A DNA stretch of 64,000 nucleotides. Origin: Salinicola endophyticus (GTDB lineage: Bacteria; Pseudomonadota; Gammaproteobacteria; Pseudomonadales; Halomonadaceae). Position numbers and translations under genes: made by a program. The stretch is from contig NZ_CP159578.1 in assembly GCF_040536835.1 (NCBI RefSeq), positions 1,860,001-1,924,000 on the forward strand. Reading direction: 5' to 3'. The notes beneath the pieces are model-generated. The model did not search any database, was not told the origin of the DNA, and worked only from the letters and a program-made list of their open reading frames with translations. This document shows, piece by piece, positions 17,469 through 26,087 of this stretch (positions are counted from its first letter, which is position 1; every line of letters begins with the position of its first letter).

Positions 17469-18530
17469 TCAGCGGTTGCGGGCCTCGTTGGCCAGCTGCT
17501 GGAGCAGTTGCAACTGGTCGCCTTCCAGCTGAGGTGCCGGCGTCAGCTTGGCGCGCTGGGCGTCGCTCAGCTGCGAGGCCTGGCGCAGATCGGCACTGAG
17601 CAGTGGCAGTGCTGCCTGGTTGGGGGTTCGGTAGTAGGCATAGGTCGCCGAGCGCGCGGCGTTCTCCGGGCGTAGCATGAAGCTGATGAATTCACGCGCC
17701 AGCTGTGGATGGGGTGCGCGCTTGGGGATCACCAGCGTATCCACGCCGAGCTGCGACCCCTCTTCGGGAATGAAGAACTCAAGCTTGCCGTAGGTCTCCG
17801 GCGCATCTGCCTTGCGATAGTCCAGGTCGCCACTGTAGGTGACCGCGGCGCGGGTCACGCCGCGGGCGATCTGGTCGATGGCCGCGGTGCTGTCGGCGAA
17901 GCCGCTGAAGTTGGGGCGATGCAGGGTCTGGCTCACCAGCTTGGCGGCGGCGATCCAGTCGTCGCGCTGGGTGCAGTCGAAGCCGTGGCCCTGATAGACG
18001 CAGGCCATGCCGAACAGGACCTGCGGGTCACCGCCGAGCAGGGCGAAGGGTTGGTCCGGATTGACCTTCGGGTCGAGCAGCAGCGACCAGGAGTGGGCGG
18101 GGTCGGGGAACACCGTGGTGTCGTAGACGATCCCGGTGACGCCCCACAGATAGGGCACGCTGTAGGCGTCCTGGGGGTCGTAGCTGGGGTGGCGGAAGGC
18201 CGGCATCAGGTTGTCACGCCCCTGGATGTCGTCGCCCAGCGGCTGGATCAGCCCGGCTGCCACCAGTCTGGGCACGTAGTAGTCGGTGGGCACCACCACA
18301 TCGAACTGGGCGTCGCCGCCGGCGACCAGCTTGGAGAACATCTCGGCGTTGGAGGTGAAGTAGCTCTGAACCACCTCGACCCCGTACTGTTTTTCGAACT
18401 CCTCTATCACGCCGGGGTCGGCGTACTCGGTCCAGTTGAAGAGGTAGAGCTTGTCCGGCGTCTGGGCCTGGGCGGCGGCGCTCAGCGACAGGCAGAGCGC
18501 GCTCAGGCAGAGGGCGGCGGTCGTGCGCAT
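17469..18530 (-). CDS. Polyamine ABC transporter substrate-binding protein (PotF/SpuD-type)
   Basis: 353 aa periplasmic protein with a signal peptide of about 22 residues (cleavage near AQAQ|TPD). Family signatures: KLYLFNWTEYADPGVIEEFEK at the mature N-terminus, DVVVPTDYYVPRL, GVTGIVYD and SWSLLLDPK. The aromatic/acidic residues NWTEY and the YYVPR loop are where PotF/SpuD proteins bind putrescine or spermidine. It is the second such protein in the block and clearly less typical than that at 20042. It may give a different polyamine preference. No second permease set is present, so both probably feed the same PotGHI importer. Confidence 0.92.
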   Translation of the reverse strand: MRTTAALCLSALCLSLSAAAQAQTPDKLYLFNWTEYADPGVIEEFEKQYGVEVVQSYFTSNAEMFSKLVAGGDAQFDVVVPTDYYVPRLVAAGLIQPLGDDIQGRDNLMPAFRHPSYDPQDAYSVPYLWGVTGIVYDTTVFPDPAHSWSLLLDPKVNPDQPFALLGGDPQVLFGMACVYQGHGFDCTQRDDWIAAAKLVSQTLHRPNFSGFADSTAAIDQIARGVTRAAVTYSGDLDYRKADAPETYGKLEFFIPEEGSQLGVDTLVIPKRAPHPQLAREFISFMLRPENAARSATYAYYRTPNQAALPLLSADLRQASQLSDAQRAKLTPAPQLEGDQLQLLQQLANEARNR

Positions 18531-18600
18531 GCGGTATCACCTCGTGTCGGGGCGGCCGCGCGATGCTGAAAGCCAGGCATCGCGCGGCCGCCGTTGGGGG

Positions 18601-19965
18601 TCAGACCCGCAGCAGCAGGTGCTCGCGCTCCCACGAGCTGATGACCCGGAAGTAGGCCGAGTGCTCGGCGCGCTTCACCGCCAGGTAGCTGCGGGTGAAG
18701 CGTTCGCCCAGCAGGTCCGCCAGCGGTGCGCACTCGCTCAGCGCATTGAGCGCCGGGCCGATGTCGTCGGGCAGGGTATGGCCCATCGACCACGCCGAAC
18801 CGGTCAGCGGCGGGCGCGGCTCGATCTGCGAGAGCATGCCGAGATAGCCGCAGGCGAGCGACGCCGCCATCACCAGATAGGGGTTGGCGTCGGCGCCAGC
18901 GAGGCGATTCTCGACCCGCGTGCCGGGCGCCGGGCCCACCGGTACGCGCAGGCCCACGGTGCGGTTGTCGTAGCCCCACTCGGTGTTGATCGGCACCGAG
19001 CTGTTGCTGCCGCCGGGCATCAATCGGCGGTAGGAGTTGACGTTGGGGGCGAAGAACGGCATCGCCGAGGGCAGGTACTGCTGCAGCCCGCCGATGTAGT
19101 GATGGAACAGCTTGCTGGGGCCGCCATCGGCGCCGGCGAACAGATTGTCACCGCTGTCGCGGTCGAGCAGGCTCTGGTGCAGATGCATCGAGCTGCCCGG
19201 CTCGTTGGCCATCGGCTTGGCCATGAAGGTGGCGTACATGTTGTGGCGCAGCGCGGTCTCGCGCAGGGTGCGCTTGAAGATCACTACCTGGTCGGCGAGA
19301 CGCAGCGGGTCGCCGTGGCGGAAGTTGACCTCCATCTGTCCGGCACCCTCTTCGTGGGTCAGGGTGTCGATATCCAGCTGCTGCGCTTCGCAGTAGTCGT
19401 ACATCTGCTCGAACAGCGGGTCGAACTCGTTGACCGCGTCGATGGAGAACGACTGACGGCTGCTCTCCTGGCGTCCCGAGCGTCCGATCGGTGGCTCCAG
19501 CGGGTAGTCGGAGTCGGTGTTGGTCTTGACCAGGTAGAACTCCAGCTCCGGCGCCATGATCGGCTGCCAGCCGCGGGCCTCGTAGAGCGCGAGGATGTGC
19601 TTGAGCACGTGACGCGGCGAGAGTTCCACCGGCTCGCCGTTCATGTAGAGACAGTCGTGGATGATCTGCGCGGTGGGGTCGTCGGCCCAGGGCACCAGAT
19701 AGGCGGAGTCGGGGTCCGGCACCAGCTGCATGTCGAGTTCGGCCGGGTTCCAGAAGCGGATATCGTCGTCGTCGGGATAGCCGCCGGTGACCGTCTGGAT
19801 GAAGATCGAGTCGGGCAGTCGGGTATGCCCGCCGCGCAGATACTTGCCGGCGGGCATGATCTTGCCCTTGAGGATACCGGTGAGATCGGACACCAGGCAC
19901 TCCACCTCGGTGATGCCGTGGTGGCTGAACCACTCTTCGAGCACGTGATGCGGTGTTTCGCTCAT
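18601..19965 (-). CDS. Glutamine-synthetase family: gamma-glutamylputrescine synthetase-like
   Basis: 454 aa from ATG 19965 (CACAAGGACAGCGTC upstream). The frame is open further 5', but that part is a Cys/Arg-rich non-family sequence. GS-fold signatures: VSDLTGILKGKIMP, MAPELEFYLVKT with the metal-binding Glu pair, HEEGAGQMEVNF, MAKPMANEPGSSMHLHQSL and NRLAGADANPYLVMAA. The absence of adenylylation-type GlnA features and the neighbours point to PuuA-type ligases (glutamate + putrescine + ATP). It is placed between the two PotF-type genes. The other GS paralogue at 24335 is quite different, so the two may act on different amines. Confidence 0.88.
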   Translation of the reverse strand: MSETPHHVLEEWFSHHGITEVECLVSDLTGILKGKIMPAGKYLRGGHTRLPDSIFIQTVTGGYPDDDDIRFWNPAELDMQLVPDPDSAYLVPWADDPTAQIIHDCLYMNGEPVELSPRHVLKHILALYEARGWQPIMAPELEFYLVKTNTDSDYPLEPPIGRSGRQESSRQSFSIDAVNEFDPLFEQMYDYCEAQQLDIDTLTHEEGAGQMEVNFRHGDPLRLADQVVIFKRTLRETALRHNMYATFMAKPMANEPGSSMHLHQSLLDRDSGDNLFAGADGGPSKLFHHYIGGLQQYLPSAMPFFAPNVNSYRRLMPGGSNSSVPINTEWGYDNRTVGLRVPVGPAPGTRVENRLAGADANPYLVMAASLACGYLGMLSQIEPRPPLTGSAWSMGHTLPDDIGPALNALSECAPLADLLGERFTRSYLAVKRAEHSAYFRVISSWEREHLLLRV

Positions 19966-20041
19966 GACGCTGTCCTTGTGGCGCACGTGGCGCCGTCTGG
20001 GAGACCGCCGGCGCCCACTGGCGTCGGCGGGTAACGCTTGC

Positions 20042-21115
20042 TTACCGCGATTGCACTTCCTGCCACAGCTGCTGGAACAGCTGCAGATTCTGACCACCCA
20101 GGCTGGGCGAGAACTTCAGCCGCGCCAGGTCGGCCTCGTCGGGCAGCGCCGGCGGCTGGGTCAGGTCGGCGTCGAGATAGGGCTGCGCAGCCTTGTTGGG
20201 GCTGGCGTACTGGACGTAGTTGGAGAGCTCGGCGCCGATCTTGGGGTCGAGAATGAAGTTGATGAACTTGTGCGCCAGTTCCGGATGCGGCGCCTTGGCT
20301 GGGATCATCATGTTATCGACCCACATCTCGGTGCCTTCGTCGGGGATCATGAAGGCGATGTGCTTGAACGCTTCCGGATTCTCGCGCTTCTGCTGCAGGT
20401 AGTCACCGTTGTAGGAGATACCGGCACGTACCACGCCGCGCTGGATCTGCTGCAGTACCGGGGTGCCGTCGGTGAAGCCGCTGAAGGTGGCGCGGTGCTT
20501 GGTGTCGAGGATCAGCTTGGCTGCGGGCTTCCACGCCGTGGCCCCGGTGCAGTCGTAGCCCGAACCGAGATAGGCGCAGGCGGCGCCCATGTTGACCTGG
20601 CCGTCGCCCATCAGCGCGAAGGGCTGGTTGGCGTTGACCTTGGGGTCGAACAGCAGCGACCAGCTCTTGGGCGCATCGGGGAAGACATCGGTGTCATAGA
20701 CGATCCCGCTGGTGCCCCACTGGTAGGGCACCGAATACTGCGCGCCCGGATCGTAGCTGGGGTCGGAGAACTGTGCCATCACGTTGGCCAGGTTGGGAAT
20801 CTGCGACTTGTCGAGTTTCTGCACCAGGCCGCTGTCGATCAGTCGCGGCACGTAGTAGTTGGAGGGCACGATGATGTCGTACTGGGAGACGCCGCCGGCG
20901 TTGAGTTTGGCGGTCATCTCCGGCAGCGAGTTGTAGTAGCTCTGCACCACCTCGACCCCGTACTTCTTCTCGAAGGCCTCGATGACCTTGGGGTCCATGT
21001 ACTCCGTCCAGTTGAACAGATAGAGCTTGTCAGCGTTCTGGGCGGAAGCCGACCCGGCCAGCAGCATGCCACCCAGGACCAGGGCGACTCGGGTTGTGAT
21101 TGTTGTGCGCTTCAT
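20042..21115 (-). CDS. Putrescine/polyamine-binding protein (PotF/SpuD-type)
   Basis: 357 aa. The ATG at 21115 opens a clear signal peptide (RVALVLGGMLLAGSASA, cleavage after residue 25). The mature protein has NWTEYMDPKVIEAFEKKYG, IIVPSNYYVPRL, GTSGIVYDTDVFPD, SWSLLFDPK, MWVDNMMIPAKAPHPE and a C-terminal helix, the whole PotF pattern at normal length. It is immediately downstream of the PotI-type permease gene (97 bp), so it is the importer's main receptor. The order (ATPase, permease, permease, binding protein) is reversed from that in E. coli pot operons. Confidence 0.93.
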   Translation of the reverse strand: MKRTTITTRVALVLGGMLLAGSASAQNADKLYLFNWTEYMDPKVIEAFEKKYGVEVVQSYYNSLPEMTAKLNAGGVSQYDIIVPSNYYVPRLIDSGLVQKLDKSQIPNLANVMAQFSDPSYDPGAQYSVPYQWGTSGIVYDTDVFPDAPKSWSLLFDPKVNANQPFALMGDGQVNMGAACAYLGSGYDCTGATAWKPAAKLILDTKHRATFSGFTDGTPVLQQIQRGVVRAGISYNGDYLQQKRENPEAFKHIAFMIPDEGTEMWVDNMMIPAKAPHPELAHKFINFILDPKIGAELSNYVQYASPNKAAQPYLDADLTQPPALPDEADLARLKFSPSLGGQNLQLFQQLWQEVQSR

Positions 21116-21212
21116 CGACGAATACCTCCCGGGGTGATGTCGATACCGGGCTCGACAGGGCCCGGCGGAAAAGGGTGATGCGGGTGCGCCGGCCACTTTG
21201 GCCGGCGCGCTG

Positions 21213-22010
21213 TCAGTGCTGCTTTTGCCGATTGAACAGCAGGCTCAGGATTGCGGCGATCAGCACCGCGCCGATCATCAGCGTGGCGATGGCGTTGATC
21301 TCCGGCGACACGCCGCGGCGGATCGCACCCCAGATGTAGATCGGCAGGGTGGCGTTCTCGGGGCCGGCGTTGAAAAAGCTGATCACGAAATCGTCCACCG
21401 ACAGCGTGAACGAGAGGAAGAAGGCGGCGATCAGCGAGGGCTTCAGCGTTGGCAGCAGGAAGAACCGAGCGCGCTGGAACGGCGAGGCGTAGAGATCCTT
21501 GGCCGCCTCGAACAGCGTCGGGTCGAGGCCGACGAAGCGCGAGTAGACGATCAGCGCCACGAACGGAATCTGGAAGGTGACGTGGGCGATGATCATGGTC
21601 AGCAGGCTGGGGCCGAGAATGCCGAACTGGCGATCGATGCTGATGAAGAACGCCATCTCCGAGATCCCGAAGACGATGTCCGGCATCACGATCGGCAGGT
21701 AGATCAGCACGATCAGCCAGCCGAGCTTGCGCGCGCGATGGCGATACATGCCGTAGCCGATCAAGGTCCCGATGACGAGCGCCAGGAGGGAGGAGGCGAT
21801 CCCCAGCACCAGGGTATTGCCGAGGGCATCGAGCAACTGATCGTTATGGATCAGCTTGTCGTACCAGCGCAGCGAGAAGCCGGCGAAATAGGCCGAGCTG
21901 TTGGCCGAGTTGAACGAGTAGAACACGATGACCGCCAGCGGCAGATAGAGAAAGGCCATCACGACCCACCAGAACAGGGTCATGCCGCGGTGAAAGGCGC
22001 CACGTCTCAT
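21213..22010 (-). CDS. potI: Polyamine ABC transporter permease (PotI/SpuH-type)
   Basis: 265 aa inner-membrane permease. About six membrane helices are seen, with the BPD_transp_1 coupling motif EAAKDLYASPFQRARFFLLP (about residues 168-187) that docks on the ATPase. It starts with strong hydrophobicity (LFWWVVMAFLYLPLAVIVFY) as in PotI/PotC. The ATG overlaps the stop of the preceding permease gene by ATGA (22007-22010), so the two subunits are made together. Symbol by family and position; substrate specificity is inferred from the neighbours. Confidence 0.9.
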   Translation of the reverse strand: MRRGAFHRGMTLFWWVVMAFLYLPLAVIVFYSFNSANSSAYFAGFSLRWYDKLIHNDQLLDALGNTLVLGIASSLLALVIGTLIGYGMYRHRARKLGWLIVLIYLPIVMPDIVFGISEMAFFISIDRQFGILGPSLLTMIIAHVTFQIPFVALIVYSRFVGLDPTLFEAAKDLYASPFQRARFFLLPTLKPSLIAAFFLSFTLSVDDFVISFFNAGPENATLPIYIWGAIRRGVSPEINAIATLMIGAVLIAAILSLLFNRQKQH

Positions 22011-22936
22011 ATCACCACCTCCTCACCGCCGCTCAAGCGCTTGCCGATACGGCGCATGGCGAACAGCCCACCGAAGGTGGCGAGCAGCATGATCAGCGCC
22101 CCCGCCGCCCCCAGCGGCCAGTTGGAGCCACCGGCGAACTGGCTGGCGACCAGGTTGCCGAGCATCATCGCGCGACCGCCGCCGAGCAGCTCCGGCACCA
22201 CGTACATGCCGAAGGCGGGGATCGACACCAGTACCGTGCCCGCCAGCAGCCCCGGCAGGGTCTGCGGGAAGACCGCCAGCCAGAACGCGCGCAGCGGCGA
22301 GGCGTAGAGATCCCGCGCCGCCTCGACCAGGGCGTAGTCGAGCTTCTCGAAGGCGGCGTAGAGCGGCAGCACCATGAACGGCAGGAAGTTGTAGATCAGC
22401 CCCAGGGTGACCGCGAAGTTGGACGGGTAGAGGCCCATGTTGGGGCCGATCAGGCCGAAGAACTGCGCCAGCTCGGCCAGCGGAGTGCCCGGGGAGAGCA
22501 GATTCATCCAGCCGAAGGCGCGGATGACCTGGTTGGTCCAGGAGGGTACCACCACTGCCAGCAGCATCAGCGCGCGCCACTTCTCGCGGCTGATCGAGAT
22601 GCGGTAGGCGAGCGGATAGGCGACCAGGATCACCAGGCCGGTGGCGAGCAGGGTCTGCCACAGCGAGCGCAGCAGGGTGTAAAGATTGCCCGGGCTCCAG
22701 CCGAGGAAGCCGAAACCGGCGAGCTGGCTGAAGGCGTCCAGGGTCAGCGGCATCTGCGGCTGGCCGTAGGGGCCGTTGGTCATGAAGGCGACGCCGATCA
22801 GATAGAGGCTCGGCAGCACCAGAAAGACGACGATCCAGATCACGCCGGGGGCCACGCTCCACAGCAGGTGGCGCGTGTCCGGCGACAGCGAGCCGCTGTG
22901 GGCGGCCAGCGGATAGGGGGATTCGGGCTTGCTCAT
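22007..22936 (-). CDS. potH: Polyamine ABC transporter permease (PotH/SpuG-type)
   Basis: 309 aa. A cytoplasmic N-terminal tail of about 25 residues is followed by a first helix (APGVIWIVVFLVLPSLYLIG) and five more. The coupling loop EAARDLYASPLRAFWLAVFP is at about 214-233. The family fragments MTNGPYGQP and INLLSPGTP-like text fit PotH. It is 10 bp from the ATPase gene upstream and overlaps the PotI gene by 4 bp. It forms the heterodimeric channel with the 21213 product. Confidence 0.9.
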   Translation of the reverse strand: MSKPESPYPLAAHSGSLSPDTRHLLWSVAPGVIWIVVFLVLPSLYLIGVAFMTNGPYGQPQMPLTLDAFSQLAGFGFLGWSPGNLYTLLRSLWQTLLATGLVILVAYPLAYRISISREKWRALMLLAVVVPSWTNQVIRAFGWMNLLSPGTPLAELAQFFGLIGPNMGLYPSNFAVTLGLIYNFLPFMVLPLYAAFEKLDYALVEAARDLYASPLRAFWLAVFPQTLPGLLAGTVLVSIPAFGMYVVPELLGGGRAMMLGNLVASQFAGGSNWPLGAAGALIMLLATFGGLFAMRRIGKRLSGGEEVVI

Positions 22937-22946
22937 GCGCGTCTCC

Positions 22947-24056
22947 TCAGGCGTCGAGCCTGACGATGTCTTCGGGGCAGATGCTCACCGTCACCCGGTC
23001 GCCGACCGCATGCAGGCGCTGACCGAGGTTGCTGGCGGTGGCCAGCAGCACCACGCCGTCGACCTCGAGGCGGTACTCCACCCGGCTGCCGCGGTAGAGG
23101 CGCTCGCGCACCACGCCCTCGAGGGCGTTGTAACCCTCTGGCACCTCCGGCCCCAGCTCGATCACCTCCTGGCGGATCAGCAGCATGCCATGGCGCTCGT
23201 GCTCTGCCAGCGGCTGCTCCAGGCGCAGCTGGCCCAGTGAGGTGGTGACCCGGTCGCCGTTGACCGCGCCGATCTCGAACAGGTTGACGTGCCCCATGAA
23301 GCGCGCGACGAAGGCGTTGATCGGATGCTCGTAGACGGTCTGCGGTGGCCCCACCTGCTGGATCACGCCGCCGTCGAGGACGGCGATGCGGTCCGACATC
23401 ACCATCGCTTCCTCCTGGTCGTGGGTGACGAAGACGAAGGTCATACCGAGGCGCTTCTGGGTACGCTGCAACTCGACCTGGAGCTGGTTGCGCAGACCGG
23501 CGTCGAGCGCCGACAGCGGCTCGTCGAGGAGCAGCACATCGGGCTCGCAGACCAGGGCGCGGGCCAGGGCGACGCGCTGGCGCTGGCCGCCGGAGAGCTG
23601 GTTGACGCGGCGCTCCATCAGCGTACCGAGCTTGATGAAATCGGCGATCTCCTGGACCCGGCGCTCGCGCTCGGCGACCGCCACGCCTTTCATGCGCAGG
23701 CCGAAGGCGATGTTGTCGTGCACCGACAGGTGCGGAAAGAGCGCGTAGGACTGGAACACGGTATTGACGCTGCGCAGATGCGGCGGTGTCGTGGTCACAT
23801 CCTTGCCGCCAATGGTCAGCGAGCCCTCGTTGGGCGCTTCGAGCCCGGCAAGAATCCGCAGCAGTGTGGTTTTGCCGCAGCCGGAGGGGCCGAGCAGGGT
23901 GAAGAACTCGCCGGCGTGAATGTCGAGGTCGACACCGTCGAGGGCGACGGCGTCGCGCCCGAAGCGCTTGTGCAGGTTACGCAGGGCGATCGCCGAAGCG
24001 TCACGCACCCGCTGGGTGCCGACGGCGTCGGACTCGGCAGAAGGAGGCACAGTCAT
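22947..24056 (-). CDS. potG: Polyamine ABC transporter ATP-binding protein (PotG/SpuF-type)
   Basis: 369 aa. A 20-residue polar N-terminus precedes the nucleotide-binding domain. Walker A GPSGCGKTT is at 56-64, Q-loop FQSYALFPHLSV at about 101, signature LSGGQRQR at 154-161, Walker B DVLLLDEPLSALD at 173-185, and the switch His in VFVTHDQEEA. A TOBE regulatory domain follows (residues about 285-365). All catalytic residues are intact. It is the first transporter gene of the operon. A short ORF with a good ribosome site (24169-24267) and 112 bp separate it from that leader. Confidence 0.95.
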   Translation of the reverse strand: MTVPPSAESDAVGTQRVRDASAIALRNLHKRFGRDAVALDGVDLDIHAGEFFTLLGPSGCGKTTLLRILAGLEAPNEGSLTIGGKDVTTTPPHLRSVNTVFQSYALFPHLSVHDNIAFGLRMKGVAVAERERRVQEIADFIKLGTLMERRVNQLSGGQRQRVALARALVCEPDVLLLDEPLSALDAGLRNQLQVELQRTQKRLGMTFVFVTHDQEEAMVMSDRIAVLDGGVIQQVGPPQTVYEHPINAFVARFMGHVNLFEIGAVNGDRVTTSLGQLRLEQPLAEHERHGMLLIRQEVIELGPEVPEGYNALEGVVRERLYRGSRVEYRLEVDGVVLLATASNLGQRLHAVGDRVTVSICPEDIVRLDA

Positions 24057-24168
24057 AGGTCACGAGATTCCCATACCCGGTGGTCGAGGCTGTCGACGCC
24101 GGCGAGATCCGACCTGCGCGAGGCGGTCGGCATGGCGGTGGCGTGACAGAACGAAGCGTAACCCAACG

Positions 24169-24267
24169 TTAGCCGCGATGCAGCGCAGATCTGTGCCGAT
24201 CTCTCCACTGCGGGTGACGCTTGCCTGGGTGGGCCGGGTGGGTGAGACGGGGCGTTGTGATTGTCAT
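24169..24267 (-). CDS. Possible 32-aa leader peptide ahead of polyamine importer genes
   Basis: ATG 24267 is preceded by CCAGGAGAACGGC, the best ribosome site in the area, and opens 32 codons ending in TAA at 24169. The peptide is His/Pro/Arg-rich: it starts MTITTPRLTHPAHPGKRHPQ and ends in SALHRG. It lies between the GS paralogue and potG. It resembles no family I know. Basic, Pro-rich short ORFs ahead of polyamine genes can act as polyamine-sensing stall peptides (such as the speF leader), but that role here is only an inference. It could equally be a chance ORF. Confidence 0.35.
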   Translation of the reverse strand: MTITTPRLTHPAHPGKRHPQWRDRHRSALHRG

Positions 24268-24300
24268 GCCGTTCTCCTGGGCCTGTGTCCGGTGAGTGTG

Positions 24301-24318
24301 TCTGATGGGCGTATCAGA
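24301..24318. promoter_or_regulatory. Inverted repeat TCTGAT-N6-ATCAGA
   Basis: TCTGATGGGCGTATCAGA: perfect 6-bp arms around a 6-bp core, 16 bp after the stop of the GS gene (minus strand) and ahead of the leader ORF. It could be an operator for the importer genes or a weak hairpin. Confidence 0.3.
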
Positions 24319-24334
24319 TGAGTCTGGGTCGCGC

Positions 24335-25714
24335 TCAGGTGTTGCGCAGGTACCAGCGATACTCCAGCGCGCTGATCGCCTGACGCGAGAGCTCGTACTC
24401 CGCGCGTCGGTTGGCGTGGTAGACCTGGTGGAAGGTCTCGCCGAAGCTGTCGATGAAGACCTCGCTGTCGAGCCAGGCGTCGAGTGCCTGGGGCCAGCTG
24501 ATCGGCAGGCTCGGCTCGACCTGCTCGTAGGCGTTGCCGGTGATCGGTGCCGGCGGCGCCAGTTCGCGCGCCATGCCGTGCTCGATGCCGGCGAGCAGGG
24601 CGGCCACAAGCAGATAGGGGTTGGCGTCGGCGCCGGCGACCCGATGCTCGATGCGCCGCGCCCGCGGCGAGCCCGACGGAATGCGCAGTGCCACCGAGCG
24701 GTTGTCGTAGCCCCAGGTCGGTGCCATCGGCACGTACAGGCTGGGTTGGAAGCGTCGGTAGGAGTTGAGATTGGGGGCGAAGATCGCCATCGACGCCGGC
24801 ATCAGCTCGGCCAGCCCGGCGATCGCATGCTGCAGTCGCGGGCTGCCCAGATCGCTGTCGTCGGCGGTGGCGAAGACGTTGTCGCCGGCGGCGTCGAGCA
24901 GGCTGATGTGCACGTGGGTGCCGTTGCCCGCCTCCTGGCTGTAGGGCTTGGCCATGAAGGTGGCCTCGAAGCCGTGGCGAATCGCCACGCCCTTGATCAG
25001 GCGCTTGAGCATCACCGCCTCGTCGCAGGCGCGCAGGGCGTCGGCATGGTGCAGCAGGTTGACCTCGAACTGCCCCGGGGCGCACTCCTTGAGAGCGGTA
25101 TCGATCGGTAGGCGCTGGGCCTGTGCGGCCAGAGTGATGTCCTCGAGGAAGTCGGCATATTCGTCGAGTTCGATCACCGAGTAGAGCTGGCTCTGGCTGG
25201 CGCGCTCGCCGGTGGCCGGCGAGCGCGGTGGCTGCGGCGCGCCGACGCTGTCGCGCTCGCGGTCGATCAGATAGAACTCCAGCTCCACCGCAATCACTGG
25301 CGTCAGCGCCATGGCCGAGAAGCGGCTCAGCAGACGCTTGAGCAGCTGGCGCGGGTCGCAGGCGAAGGGCGTGCCGTCGTCCTCCTCCATGGTCATCAGC
25401 ATCTGCGCCTGATTGCCGTGCTTGGCCCAGGGCGTGGTGACCAGGGTGCCGGCAACCGGGCTGCAGGTGCGGTCGCCGTCGCCGGAGGCCAGCCCCAGGC
25501 CGGTCTCCTCGATGGTGTTGCCGCACACGTCGAGGGCGAACACCGACGCCGGCAGGCGCATGCCGGCATCGAGCACGCCGACCACATTGTCACGCGGCAC
25601 GCGCTTGCCGCGGAGCACGCCGTTGAGGTCGCTGATCAGCAGGTCGACGCTCTGCACCTCGGGGTGCTGGGCCAGGAAATCCTGGGCTTCCTGGAGACGA
25701 TCGGAGTCGCACAT
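24335..25714 (-). CDS. Glutamine-synthetase family: gamma-glutamylpolyamine synthetase-like
   Basis: 459 aa. GS-family features: LLISDLNGVLRGKRVP, AVELEFYLIDRE (metal site), KECAPGQFEVNLLHH, MAKPYSQEAGNGTHVHISL, WGYDNRSVALRIPSG and HRVAGADANPYLLVAALLAG. Like PuuA, it lacks GlnA-specific traits. It differs strongly from the 18601 paralogue. Its own promoter (25747-25775) and distance from the importer genes suggest it is the first gene of the leftward polyamine block. A likely role is ligating glutamate to a di- or polyamine; which one cannot be told from sequence. Confidence 0.88.
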   Translation of the reverse strand: MCDSDRLQEAQDFLAQHPEVQSVDLLISDLNGVLRGKRVPRDNVVGVLDAGMRLPASVFALDVCGNTIEETGLGLASGDGDRTCSPVAGTLVTTPWAKHGNQAQMLMTMEEDDGTPFACDPRQLLKRLLSRFSAMALTPVIAVELEFYLIDRERDSVGAPQPPRSPATGERASQSQLYSVIELDEYADFLEDITLAAQAQRLPIDTALKECAPGQFEVNLLHHADALRACDEAVMLKRLIKGVAIRHGFEATFMAKPYSQEAGNGTHVHISLLDAAGDNVFATADDSDLGSPRLQHAIAGLAELMPASMAIFAPNLNSYRRFQPSLYVPMAPTWGYDNRSVALRIPSGSPRARRIEHRVAGADANPYLLVAALLAGIEHGMARELAPPAPITGNAYEQVEPSLPISWPQALDAWLDSEVFIDSFGETFHQVYHANRRAEYELSRQAISALEYRWYLRNT

Positions 25715-25746
25715 GGGGGCACACGATGAGGTGATGAAGTCTCTTC

Positions 25747-25775
25747 GTTATTCCAAATGGGCCCGTCGTTGTCAA
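25747..25775 (-). promoter_or_regulatory. Strong sigma70-like promoter of the polyamine block
   Basis: Minus strand: TTGACA (25770-25775), exactly 17 nt, AATAAC (25747-25752). A consensus -35, in an AT-rich patch, about 33 bp ahead of the GS start at 25714. It is flanked by AAAATATTT at about 25787-25795 (minus strand), a possible regulator site. Confidence 0.6.
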
Positions 25776-26043
25776 ATCCGCTATGAAATATTTTACGCCG
25801 GCGCGGCGCGCGAGGAGCGCAGTCACTGCGCAAGATTCCCGGCGCGAGAAGCCCTGCGCGAGGAGCCCTGCGCAAGCGGTTCTTGGGCGTTTATAGGCGA
25901 GAGGCGTGCAGGGGAGTCGCCAGGGTGGGCATTATTCTTGACAGGCGCCCGAGGGGCCGCAGCAACGCGAGGGCCCCAGCGCGCGGTCAGCGTCTACCGG
26001 AGCGGCGGGGGCTGGTCAGGGGATCGAAGGGATCTGACAGCTG
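25776..26043. other. Intergenic region without visible gene
   Basis: The rest of the 373-bp gap between the phosphofructokinase and GS genes. It holds the AT-rich block at 25787-25795 and GC-rich direct repeats of GCGAGGAGC/GCGAGAAGC type (25809-25870). No coding potential or terminator beyond that at 26044. Confidence 0.4.
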
Positions 26044-26079
26044 CCGTGATCAGCGCCGAGCACGTGGCGCTGATCACGG
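26044..26079. terminator. 14-bp perfect hairpin after phosphofructokinase gene
   Basis: CCGTGATCAGCGCC (26044-26057) pairs with GGCGCTGATCACGG (26066-26079), 9 bp after the minus-strand stop. T tract lacking. Confidence 0.55.
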
Positions 26080-26087
26080 TGTTCCTC

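Noticed and set aside
17175..17675. Gene in the gap before the glycine-zipper gene
   Set aside because: The open frame is antisense to the binding-protein gene for half its length and lacks any family feature.
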